NCBI GenBank assembly: GCA_964617585.1
Contig: CAZTXS010000033.1
Coordinates: 1 to 12,203 of the forward strand
DNA from: UMGS1601 sp964617585
GTDB taxonomy: Bacteria; Bacillota; Clostridia; Oscillospirales; Ruminococcaceae
Reading direction: 5' to 3'
Length of the DNA stretch: 12,203 bases
Positions within the stretch are counted from its first letter, which is position 1. Every line of letters starts with the position of its first letter. Both the position numbers and the translations under genes were made by a program. The notes beneath the pieces were generated by a model. The model saw only the letters and a program-made list of their open reading frames with translations, had not been told where the DNA came from and searched no databases. Of the stretch, positions 1 to 5,809 are shown piece after piece.

Positions 1-26
1 CGCACATTAGTGCGGGGTCTTTTGTG
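1..26 (+). terminator. Right part of a rho-independent terminator cut by the window edge
   Basis: The window opens with the inverted repeat CGCAC-ATTA-GTGCG followed by GGGGTCTTTTGTG. A GC stem followed by TCTTTT on the plus strand looks like an intrinsic terminator whose outer left arm (expected to end in CCC) lies before base 1. It would end a plus-strand gene outside the window, convergent with the transaldolase gene. The outer stem cannot be verified. Confidence 0.55.
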
Positions 27-44
27 TTAAAAATCAAAATTATG

Positions 45-93
45 TTTCAATAAGGGCTTGCCGCATTGAATGACGGGCAAACCCTTATTGAAA
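45..93. repeat. Dispersed palindromic repeat, copy 1 (complete hairpin)
   Basis: Bases 45-62 (TTTCAATAAGGGCTTGCC) and 76-93 (GGCAAACCCTTATTGAAA) form an 18-bp inverted repeat around a 13-nt loop. The one imperfect position (57/81) is C-A on the plus strand but a G-U wobble in minus-strand RNA. Its right part recurs at 4672-4696 and 10125-10149 in the same orientation, so it belongs to a dispersed family (REP-like or a miniature element) and is not simply a local terminator. It lies just beyond the transaldolase terminator. Confidence 0.8.
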
Positions 94-126
94 AAAAGCA
101 GAGCCTGAATAGCTCAGGCTCTGCTT
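91..126 (-). terminator. Rho-independent terminator of the transaldolase gene
   Basis: On the minus strand, 13-nt arms AAGCAGAGCCTGA and TCAGGCTCTGCTT (126-114 and 108-96) pair perfectly around a 5-nt loop and lead into a run of Ts (97-91). It lies about 20 bases after the transaldolase stop codon. The stem is long and perfect, so this is a confident terminator. Confidence 0.93.
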
Positions 127-144
127 GCTGAAATTTTGGTTAAT

Positions 145-792
145 TTACTTAGTTTCAACGCCTTCCCAGTCTTTTAGGAATCTTTCAATTCCGCTGTTGG
201 TAAGCGGATGGTTTATCATCTGCTTTATTACGCTCATAGGAATAGTGGCAATATCACAGCCAAGCCTTGCAGCGGCGGTAACGTGAATCGGGTTTCTTAT
301 AGAAGCGGCGATGATTTCGGTTTCTATTGCCTGAGCGTCAAATATGTCGACAATTTCTTCAATGAGGTTCATTCCCTCCATGCCGATGTCGTCCAGTCTG
401 CCCAGGAAAGGAGAAACATAAGTTGCTCCTGCATTTGCTGCCAAAAGCGCTTGAGCAGCAGAGAAAATAAGGGTTACATTTGTCTTAATGCCCAGTTCGG
501 TGAGCTTTTTGACAGCCTTAAGTCCCTCAGCGCACATTGGAATTTTGATAACGATGTTTTTGTGCATAGCGGCAAGCGGTTTAGCTTCTTCAACCATTTT
601 GTCGGCTTCCAGCGAGATAACTTCAGCGGATATAGGTCCGTCAACAATCTCTGTAATTTCCTTGACAACATCCTGAAAAACCTTTCCCTCTTTAGCGATT
701 AAAGACGGGTTTGTTGTAACTCCGCAGATAACGCCGAGGTCGTTAGCTTCTCTGATGTCGTCAACGTTCGCAGTGTCAATAAATAGTTTCAT
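145..792 (-). CDS. tal: Transaldolase, small TalC/FSA (MipB) family
   Basis: This 215-residue cytoplasmic TIM-barrel enzyme belongs to the short transaldolase / fructose-6-phosphate aldolase family (fsa, talC, mipB). The sequence shows FIDTANV (4-10), GVTTNPSLIAKEG (24-36), the Schiff-base lysine in VIKIPM (Lys83), NVTLIFSAAQALLAANAGA (105-123) and SPFLGRLDD (127-135). Glu57 and Phe129 stand where true transaldolases have Glu and Phe and where E. coli FSA has Gln and Tyr. This favours transaldolase (exchange between fructose-6-P and erythrose-4-P) over aldolase activity. The start is ATG at 792, preceded by GAAAGGA at good spacing; an in-frame TTG at 810 would overlap that site and is unlikely. 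It lies 85 bases after xylB in the same direction, so the two may be partly co-transcribed, but a possible own promoter exists at 836-864. Family is certain; exact reaction is inferred. Confidence 0.93.
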   Translation of the reverse strand: MKLFIDTANVDDIREANDLGVICGVTTNPSLIAKEGKVFQDVVKEITEIVDGPISAEVISLEADKMVEEAKPLAAMHKNIVIKIPMCAEGLKAVKKLTELGIKTNVTLIFSAAQALLAANAGATYVSPFLGRLDDIGMEGMNLIEEIVDIFDAQAIETEIIAASIRNPIHVTAAARLGCDIATIPMSVIKQMINHPLTNSGIERFLKDWEGVETK

Positions 793-835
793 AATTAGTT
801 TTCCTTTCAAATATATATTTCCTGAAAAATCAGGT

Positions 836-864
836 ATTATACAATGTTTTAATTTTTTACAGGC
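836..864 (-). promoter_or_regulatory. Possible promoter of the transaldolase gene
   Basis: On the minus strand a perfect TATAAT (841-836) lies in the 85-base gap between xylB and the transaldolase gene. At 17 bp spacing the -35 position (864-859, GCCTGT) matches TTGACA poorly, so this is a moderate candidate. A small hairpin (CCTGA-TTTT-TCAGG, 834-821) would fall near the transcript start. The gene may also be read through from xylB. Confidence 0.4.
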
Positions 865-877
865 TTTATCACGATTT

Positions 878-2401
878 TTAAAGCGTTCCTAATTTCTTAA
901 AGCTTGCATTAAGAGCGGGATAAATCTCACGATAAAGCTGATAGTATTTTTCATATTCAGGGACGTTTTGGCAAATCGGCTCCTGAGTTTTATCTGTTTT
1001 TATAACGGCTCTGCATGCTTCGGGAACGCTGCTGTAGATTCCTGCGCCGACAGTTGCCAAAAGAGCTACGCCGAGAGCAGGACCTTCCTTAGAGGCAACA
1101 GTTTTAACAGGGCAGTTGTATAAATCAGCCAGCATTGAGCGCCACAGAGGAGAAGTTCCGCCGCCGCCGCAAGCCATCATGTCCGAAACATTTATGTTCA
1201 TTTCTCTGAAAACTTCTATACAGTCGCGGAGAGAATAGGATACGCCCTCAAGAACCGCTCTTAGCATATCCTTTTTTGTATGTATAGCAGAAAGCCCAAA
1301 GAAAACGCCTCTTGCGTCAGGATCGAGATGAGGAGTTCTCTCGCCCATTAAGTAAGGCAGATAAAGAAGTCTGTTTGCTCCGACAGGAACAGTTTCAGCT
1401 TCCTTGTCCATAAGGTAATATTCGTCGACGCCCATTAAAGAAGCGGTTTCCTTTTCAGCATTGCAGAAATTATCCCTGAACCATTTCAGAGAAAGACCTG
1501 CGCCCTGAGTTACGCCCATAACGTGCCATGAATTCGGAACAGCTGCGCAGCAGGTATGAACCCGTCCCTTAGGGTCGATTGATATGCTTGACGTATGTGC
1601 GAAAACAACTCCGGACGTGCCTATTGTTGTAAATGCTTTTCCGTCTTCAACAACGCCTGTTCCGACGGCTGCTGCGGCGTTGTCGCCTGCTCCTCCGACG
1701 ACTATAGTGCCTTTTTTCAAGCCGGTCAGGTCAGCCATTTTTTCAGTAACTTCTCCTGTTACCTCACAGCTTTCGTAAACCTTGCCAAGTAGAGTCTTGT
1801 CTATTTCAAGAGCGGAAAGAACCTCGTCAGACCAGCATCTGCTCGGAACGTCAAGAAGCTGCATGCCTGAAGCGTCTGACACCTCGGTAGCAAATTCGCC
1901 TGTGAGAATATATCTTAAATAGTCCTTAGGCAAAAGTATATGAGCGCATTTTTCATAGATTTCAGGCTCGTTGTTTTTCACCCAAAGAATTTTTGCAGCA
2001 GTCCAGCCGGTCAGAGCAGGATTAGCGGTAATTTCAATAAGCTTTTTCTCGCCGAGCTTCTGATTCATTTCCCCGACTTCGTTAGCTGTTCTTTGGTCGC
2101 ACCAAATAATCGACTTTCTAAGAACATTGCCGTCTTTGTCAAGCATAACAAGACCGTGCATCTGTCCTGAAATACCAACGCCTTTAACGTCCTCCTTAGA
2201 AACTCCGCTCTGAGTCATAACAGCCTTGATTGTATTAATCATTGCATTTGACCAGTCGGCAGGATCCTGTTCAGCATAGCCGTTTTTAGGCTGATACATC
2301 GGATATTCAATAGTTTTAGATGCGATGACTTTTCCGATTTCGTCAAAAAGAACGGTTTTTGTACCGCTTGTTCCGCAGTCAACGCCTATTACATATGCCA
2401 T
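878..2401 (-). CDS. xylB: Xylulokinase
   Basis: This FGGY-family sugar kinase phosphorylates D-xylulose to D-xylulose-5-phosphate with ATP, the entry of xylose into the pentose phosphate pathway. At 507 residues it is the usual family length. Visible motifs are the N-terminal phosphate loop GVDCGTSGTKTVLFD (6-20), the xylulose-binding GISGQMHGLVMLD (76-88, with Met81-His82), IIWCDQRT (98-105), GGAGDNAAAAVGTG (236-249) with Asp240 as the expected catalytic base, TTIGTSGVVF (258-267), and the ATP-site ACGGGGTSPLWRSMLAD (410-426) near the C-terminus. The QMHG signature separates xylulokinase from glycerol kinase and other FGGY kinases. ATG at 2401 follows GGAGG at 8-9 bases. A strong promoter lies upstream at 2446-2475 and no terminator is seen before the transaldolase gene. 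Xylose isomerase and a xylose transporter are not in this window. Confidence 0.97.
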   Translation of the reverse strand: MAYVIGVDCGTSGTKTVLFDEIGKVIASKTIEYPMYQPKNGYAEQDPADWSNAMINTIKAVMTQSGVSKEDVKGVGISGQMHGLVMLDKDGNVLRKSIIWCDQRTANEVGEMNQKLGEKKLIEITANPALTGWTAAKILWVKNNEPEIYEKCAHILLPKDYLRYILTGEFATEVSDASGMQLLDVPSRCWSDEVLSALEIDKTLLGKVYESCEVTGEVTEKMADLTGLKKGTIVVGGAGDNAAAAVGTGVVEDGKAFTTIGTSGVVFAHTSSISIDPKGRVHTCCAAVPNSWHVMGVTQGAGLSLKWFRDNFCNAEKETASLMGVDEYYLMDKEAETVPVGANRLLYLPYLMGERTPHLDPDARGVFFGLSAIHTKKDMLRAVLEGVSYSLRDCIEVFREMNINVSDMMACGGGGTSPLWRSMLADLYNCPVKTVASKEGPALGVALLATVGAGIYSSVPEACRAVIKTDKTQEPICQNVPEYEKYYQLYREIYPALNASFKKLGTL

Positions 2402-2445
2402 TTATATTTCCTCCAATTTGAAAATTTGTATTTCATTGCCCTTTT

Positions 2446-2475
2446 ATTGTACACCATTAAACATTGCTTTGTCAA
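2446..2475 (-). promoter_or_regulatory. Sigma-A promoter of xylB
   Basis: On the minus strand, a perfect -35 TTGACA (2475-2470), an 18-bp spacer and TACAAT (2451-2446) sit just downstream of the beta-galactosidase terminator and about 45 bases before the xylB start. xylB is therefore its own transcription unit. No obvious operator palindrome or cre site is seen over the promoter. Confidence 0.85.
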
Positions 2476-2487
2476 ACATTTTATGGG

Positions 2488-2531
2488 GAAATAAAGAAAA
2501 CTCCCGGCAAGACTTTTGACCTGCTCGGGAG
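2488..2531 (-). terminator. Rho-independent terminator of the GH42 beta-galactosidase gene
   Basis: On the minus strand, CTCCCGAGCA (2531-2522) pairs with TGCCGGGAG (2509-2501) with one bulged base, followed by TTTTCTTTATTT (2500-2489). It begins 8 bases after the beta-galactosidase stop codon and separates that gene from the xylB promoter. Confidence 0.9.
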
Positions 2532-2538
2532 AATAAAA

Positions 2539-4581
2539 TTATTTTGCTATTATTATTCCGTAGGGAGGAATAACAACTCGGTTTTTTATCTTTTCATCGG
2601 TCAGAACGTTTTCAAGCTTCATATCCTTAGGAAGGTTGACAACCTCCTCGTGTTTGTTGAAATTCTGGAAGAAGTATAGCTTTCCCCGTTTTCCGACGGT
2701 CACATTTTTAGGCAGTGAAACGTCAAGATTTCGCTTAATGCCTAAGTCCTTGCATATTACGCCATAGAGTTTTTTAAGAAGTGAAATATCTGCAAAGGAA
2801 GCTATGTAGTATGCGCTGCCTTTGCCGTACTTGTTTTTAAGCAGGGCGGGTCGGCCTGCATACCAGTCTTTTGTATAAGTACCCAAAACGCTTGCGGTTG
2901 TCGGGTGAACAAGATCGCAGAAAACTGACGCTTTAAAAGTTCCCTTGAAGCCTGATTTTTTATCTTCAACGGCGATTTCATTCTGCTGATGGTCGTAAAG
3001 AGCGTCAATGTCCTCTTCCCAAAGACCGAAAACCTCTGAAAGTCCCTGCGCCGGAAGCTCGCCGTTAAAGCAAAGATCGTTTTCATTTGCCAGTCCGGTG
3101 AAATATGTGCCGACTAAGGTCCCGCCGTTTTTGACAAAAGCCTTGAGTCTGTCGGCAACGCCGTCCTTCAGCATATAAAGCATAGGAGCGATTAAAAGTC
3201 TGTAGCCTTCAAAAGAAGCGGTCGAGTCGATTACATCGCAGGGAATTCCCGCTTCCCAGAACGGAGCATAGTGAGATATGCAAGCTTCGTTGTATTTCAT
3301 GCCTATGTTTCTAGGACCTTTGCCGTCGTCTATCGCCCATTTGTTTTCTGTATCGAATATAATCGCCGCTTTCGGAGTTATATCTCCATGATAAAGATCA
3401 TTGTTCAGCTTTTTCAGGTTTTGTCCTACCTTAGCGACGTTTTTAAATATCATAGTATCGTCTTTTCCACGGTGGGAAATAACTGCGCTGTGAAATTTTT
3501 CACATGAGCCGTTCGACTGACGCCATTGAAAATACTGAACGGTATTTGAACCGTGAGCTAACGCCTGCATGGAAGTGAGTTCAAGCAGGTTCGGATGGCG
3601 AAGCCTTGAAACGCCGCACCAGTTAGCGGTTGAGGGCGTGTTCTCCATCATCATAAACGGTTGGTTTTTATAAGAACGCATGATGTCGTGATTAAAGGCG
3701 GTAGAAACAGCGTTCCAATAGTCGTCGCCCTCATGCCAGCAGGGGTAAGAATCCCACGAAATTACGTCTACATCATCTAAGAATTTAGAATAGTCGAGCC
3801 CGTCATAAAAGCTCATCATATTAATTGTGCAGGGAATGTCCGGGTTTACCGCTTTAACAGCTTTGACTTCTTCTCTGCAGAAGTCAAGAGTCTGTTCGGT
3901 GCAGAATCTGTTCCAATCCAGGTTAAGTCCGTGCAGAACCGGCATACCATGATCGGCAGGGGCTTCAATCTGTTCCCAGTCGGTGTATTTCTGACTCCAG
4001 AAAATAGTGTACCATGCGTCGTTTAACGCTTCTAAGTCGTTGTTGTATTTATTTTTCAGCCATTTTCTGAAAGCCGCCTGACATTTTTCGCAGTAGCATT
4101 GACCGCCAAGTTCGTTGGAAATATGCCACATAATCACCGCAGGATTATTGGCATAGCGTTCTGCCAGACGAGTATTGATTTCTTTTGTTTTTCTTCGGTA
4201 AACGGGAGAAGTATAGCAGTGATTGTGTCTTCCTCCGTGAAGGTTTCTGACGCGGTTTCGCTCAACCCTTGAAACCTCGGGATACTTGTGAGTGAGCCAA
4301 ACGGGTCTTGCTCCGGTGGGAGTAGCAAGAATAGTATATATTCCGTTTTGGTACAGAGTGTTTATAACCTTGTCCATCCACGAGAAATCATATATTCCAT
4401 CGTCAGGCTCCAGCATAGACCAGGAGAATACCCCCAGCGTCACGCAGTTGAAGTCTGCCTTTTTCATGTACTCTATATCCTTTTCAAAAACTCCGTCGGC
4501 TTTAAGCCATTGTTCAGGGTTATAATCTGCGCCATGGAGAAGCGACGGAAGCTTTGGTGTGATTACAAAATCATTTTTCAT
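2539..4581 (-). CDS. GH42 beta-galactosidase
   Basis: This 680-residue cytoplasmic glycoside hydrolase family 42 enzyme removes terminal beta-galactose from oligosaccharides. The retaining active site is visible: acid/base Glu157 in WHISNELGG (152-160) and nucleophile Glu313 in MMMENTPSTANW (310-321). The opening HGADYNPEQW (16-25) is typical of GH42. Cys122, Cys162, Cys164 and Cys167 match the zinc-binding cysteines of the family. A trimerisation-type domain (about 400-620) and a small C-terminal beta domain ending PPYGIIIAK follow. No signal peptide is seen, so substrates must be imported; they could be galacto- or arabinogalacto-oligosaccharides, which the sequence cannot settle. The start is ATG at 4581, with AAAGGA 11 bases upstream. 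The frame stays open to 4683, but the extra residues come from a structured intergenic repeat and do not match the family. The gene lies 123 bases behind the zinc-ribbon gene with no terminator between, and I find no convincing promoter of its own. Confidence 0.95.
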   Translation of the reverse strand: MKNDFVITPKLPSLLHGADYNPEQWLKADGVFEKDIEYMKKADFNCVTLGVFSWSMLEPDDGIYDFSWMDKVINTLYQNGIYTILATPTGARPVWLTHKYPEVSRVERNRVRNLHGGRHNHCYTSPVYRRKTKEINTRLAERYANNPAVIMWHISNELGGQCYCEKCQAAFRKWLKNKYNNDLEALNDAWYTIFWSQKYTDWEQIEAPADHGMPVLHGLNLDWNRFCTEQTLDFCREEVKAVKAVNPDIPCTINMMSFYDGLDYSKFLDDVDVISWDSYPCWHEGDDYWNAVSTAFNHDIMRSYKNQPFMMMENTPSTANWCGVSRLRHPNLLELTSMQALAHGSNTVQYFQWRQSNGSCEKFHSAVISHRGKDDTMIFKNVAKVGQNLKKLNNDLYHGDITPKAAIIFDTENKWAIDDGKGPRNIGMKYNEACISHYAPFWEAGIPCDVIDSTASFEGYRLLIAPMLYMLKDGVADRLKAFVKNGGTLVGTYFTGLANENDLCFNGELPAQGLSEVFGLWEEDIDALYDHQQNEIAVEDKKSGFKGTFKASVFCDLVHPTTASVLGTYTKDWYAGRPALLKNKYGKGSAYYIASFADISLLKKLYGVICKDLGIKRNLDVSLPKNVTVGKRGKLYFFQNFNKHEEVVNLPKDMKLENVLTDEKIKNRVVIPPYGIIIAK

Positions 4582-4585
4582 ATTA

Positions 4586-4704
4586 AATTGCGTCCTTTCT
4601 CTTATAACTAAGGCAAGATGTTCCCCGCCTCTATAGGCGTCCGGTTGGCATTGACGACCCTTGCCACGTTGAATAACGGGCAAGCCATTATTGAAATTCG
4701 GAAA
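4586..4704 (-). promoter_or_regulatory. Structured leader in front of the GH42 gene, with alternative stems
   Basis: In minus-strand RNA a GGCAAG segment (4665-4660) can pair either with CTTGCC upstream (4684-4679) or with CTTGCC downstream (4617-4612). The two pairings exclude each other. Between the latter arms sits a clear small hairpin, CGCCT-ATAG-AGGCG. The downstream arm lies about 12 bases before the AAAGGA ribosome binding site. The region overlaps repeat copy 2. A regulatory role is inference; the hairpin potential is visible. Confidence 0.35.
4660..4696. repeat. Dispersed repeat, copy 2 (one arm diverged)
   Basis: This 37-base stretch matches copy 1 (57-93) with five differences, starting CTTGCC and ending TTATTGAAA. 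Its left arm outside this stretch does not match copy 1, so only a 6-bp stem (CTTGCC/GGCAAG) remains. It lies between the zinc-ribbon gene and the GH42 gene in the same orientation as the other copies. Confidence 0.75.
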
Positions 4705-5487
4705 CTAATCAGCTTCAGACGTTGTTTCAGAGGCAGAAGACGTGCCTGTTTGGTCTATTTCTTCGGTTTCCTCAACATTGATAATACGCCATTTTCCGTC
4801 CAGCTTTGCAGTATATACGTTAAATTCGATTTTCTGAGATGATTTTGAGCCTGAAAACTTAACCGTTGTATTGATTTTCTTCCCCTCGTCTATGGTTATG
4901 CTTTTTTCATACTGAGATTGAAAGCTTATTTCTTCTTCAATAATTTCGCCTTTGTCCATGTCTGAAATGCTGTTTATATTAATATCGGCTTTAAATTCCT
5001 CTCCGAAGATGCTTATATAGTCGGAATAAAGAGCTTTCATAGCTTCTTTTTTACTAATATCGCTTTTTTTGATGGTGGAGTCGTTAAGCTCGGCAAGCTC
5101 ATCGTTGAAGCAACTGTTGTACTTGTTATAATCCATTTCCGCTATTGAAGTGAAATATTGATTGACAAGCTGTTCAGGACTTTTAGAAAATAAAATTCCC
5201 CGGTTGTACAAAACATAGAATATGATTCCTATTATAACGGCTATAAGACAGATCAGAATAATTTTCTGTTTTCTTTTTTGCTTATCGGTTTTGGTTTTAG
5301 GCTTCTTTCCCTGAGCGAGTCTTTCTTGAGCTAATCGTTCCTGCTCTTCAGGAGGAAGAAACCTCTCAGGAATTTTTGTTTTATACTTTTTTGTTGCTTT
5401 TATTTTTATGTCGGGATTTCCGTATCCGCAGTGTTCGCAGTATTCTTCGGTAAATTCTTTACCGCAGCTTTTACATATCTTAGGCAT
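4705..5487 (-). CDS. Zinc-ribbon, single-pass membrane protein with extracytoplasmic domain
   Basis: This 260-residue protein is of unknown function. The N-terminus is a zinc ribbon with paired cysteines (Cys5/Cys8 and Cys17/Cys20). A charged linker (28-75) follows, including a doubled QERLA repeat (49-58) and a Lys-rich stretch. One membrane helix lies at about 75-95 (IILICLIAVIIGIIFYVLY), with positive charge on its N-terminal side, so the ribbon is probably cytoplasmic. Residues 103-240 form an outer domain that, by length and the closing LDGKWRIINVEE, resembles DUF4878/NTF2-like domains; this is inference. The tail is acidic and Ser/Thr-rich. The promoter is at 5545-5573. The strong Shine-Dalgarno lies 30 bases before the ATG, with a hairpin in between. 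GH42 follows in the same direction with no terminator between, so the two may share a transcript, but a functional link is not evident. Confidence 0.82.
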   Translation of the reverse strand: MPKICKSCGKEFTEEYCEHCGYGNPDIKIKATKKYKTKIPERFLPPEEQERLAQERLAQGKKPKTKTDKQKRKQKIILICLIAVIIGIIFYVLYNRGILFSKSPEQLVNQYFTSIAEMDYNKYNSCFNDELAELNDSTIKKSDISKKEAMKALYSDYISIFGEEFKADININSISDMDKGEIIEEEISFQSQYEKSITIDEGKKINTTVKFSGSKSSQKIEFNVYTAKLDGKWRIINVEETEEIDQTGTSSASETTSEAD

Positions 5488-5494
5488 AATGATT

Positions 5495-5525
5495 ATATTC
5501 CGAAAGAGGAATATTGCCCTCCCTT
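5495..5525 (-). promoter_or_regulatory. Shine-Dalgarno set back from the start codon by a hairpin
   Basis: On the minus strand AAGGGAGGG (5525-5517) is the only strong ribosome binding site, but its GGAGG ends 30 bases before the ATG at 5487. In between is a 7-bp hairpin, ATATTCC-TCTTTC-GGAATAT (5514-5495). If it folds, the effective distance falls to about 10 bases, which is close to ideal. No in-frame start codon lies nearer the Shine-Dalgarno. The layout is visible; the bridging role is inferred. Confidence 0.5.
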
Positions 5526-5544
5526 CAAGGATTAATATTAACTA

Positions 5545-5573
5545 ATTGTAGCATTTAAAACGAAATGTGTCAA
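5545..5573 (-). promoter_or_regulatory. Sigma-A promoter of the zinc-ribbon membrane protein gene
   Basis: On the minus strand TTGACA (5573-5568), a 17-bp spacer and TACAAT (5550-5545) form a near-consensus promoter about 58 bases before the start codon. The expected transcript start near 5538 gives a leader that includes the set-back Shine-Dalgarno and its hairpin. Confidence 0.88.
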
Positions 5574-5809
5574 TCATTGCAAAACCGATGAACCGGGGCT
5601 TTTACGGACTTAATCAAATTTTTTCGATCATTGACTAAAAAATTACCGAGACTCACTTCAATAAGCGAATTTCGGTTTTTTTAGAGCTTTTTTTACAGCC
5701 CCTTTTTTATGTATAGATATTTATTAAACTAATATCATGCCATTGGCATCCGACTTTTTACATAATCCAATAATAAAATCAATTAAACTATAAATGCAGG
5801 GATAAAAGT
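5574..5809. other. Intergenic stretch upstream of the zinc-ribbon promoter
   Basis: No gene is seen here. It holds the two-way terminator at 5635-5682, T-rich tracts (about 5690-5708) and a short palindrome ATGCCA-T-TGGCAT (5737-5749). The stretch 5750-5809 is AT-rich. It separates the broken C-terminal end of the polyvalent fragment from the metabolic block, and the edge of the foreign DNA probably lies in it. I see no direct repeats, att core or inverted terminal repeats that would define that edge. Confidence 0.5.
5635..5682. terminator. Two-way intrinsic terminator
   Basis: Arms at 5645-5658 and 5663-5676 (outer ACCGA/TCGGT) pair over 14 positions with few mismatches around a 4-nt loop. 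T7 follows on the plus strand (5676-5682) and AATTTTTT on the minus strand (5644-5637). The minus-strand pairing is the better one (one mismatch, two wobbles). It would stop any leftward transcript from the polyvalent fragment before the zinc-ribbon promoter. No plus-strand gene feeds it. Confidence 0.7.

Noticed and set aside
208..702. Plus-strand open frames opposite the transaldolase gene
   Set aside because: They are antisense to a gene with clear family motifs and show no ribosome binding site or recognisable protein features.
793..810. Upstream TTG start (810) for the transaldolase
   Set aside because: It would place the GAAAGGA ribosome binding site inside the coding region; ATG at 792 fits the family N-terminus KLFIDTA.
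4582..4683. N-terminal extension of the GH42 protein to 4683
   Set aside because: The 34 extra residues translate a structured repeat, do not resemble the family, and bypass the AAAGGA site before ATG 4581.
5737..5749. ATGCCA-T-TGGCAT palindrome as an attachment site
   Set aside because: No second copy is found at the other edge of the polyvalent fragment and there is no integrase gene.
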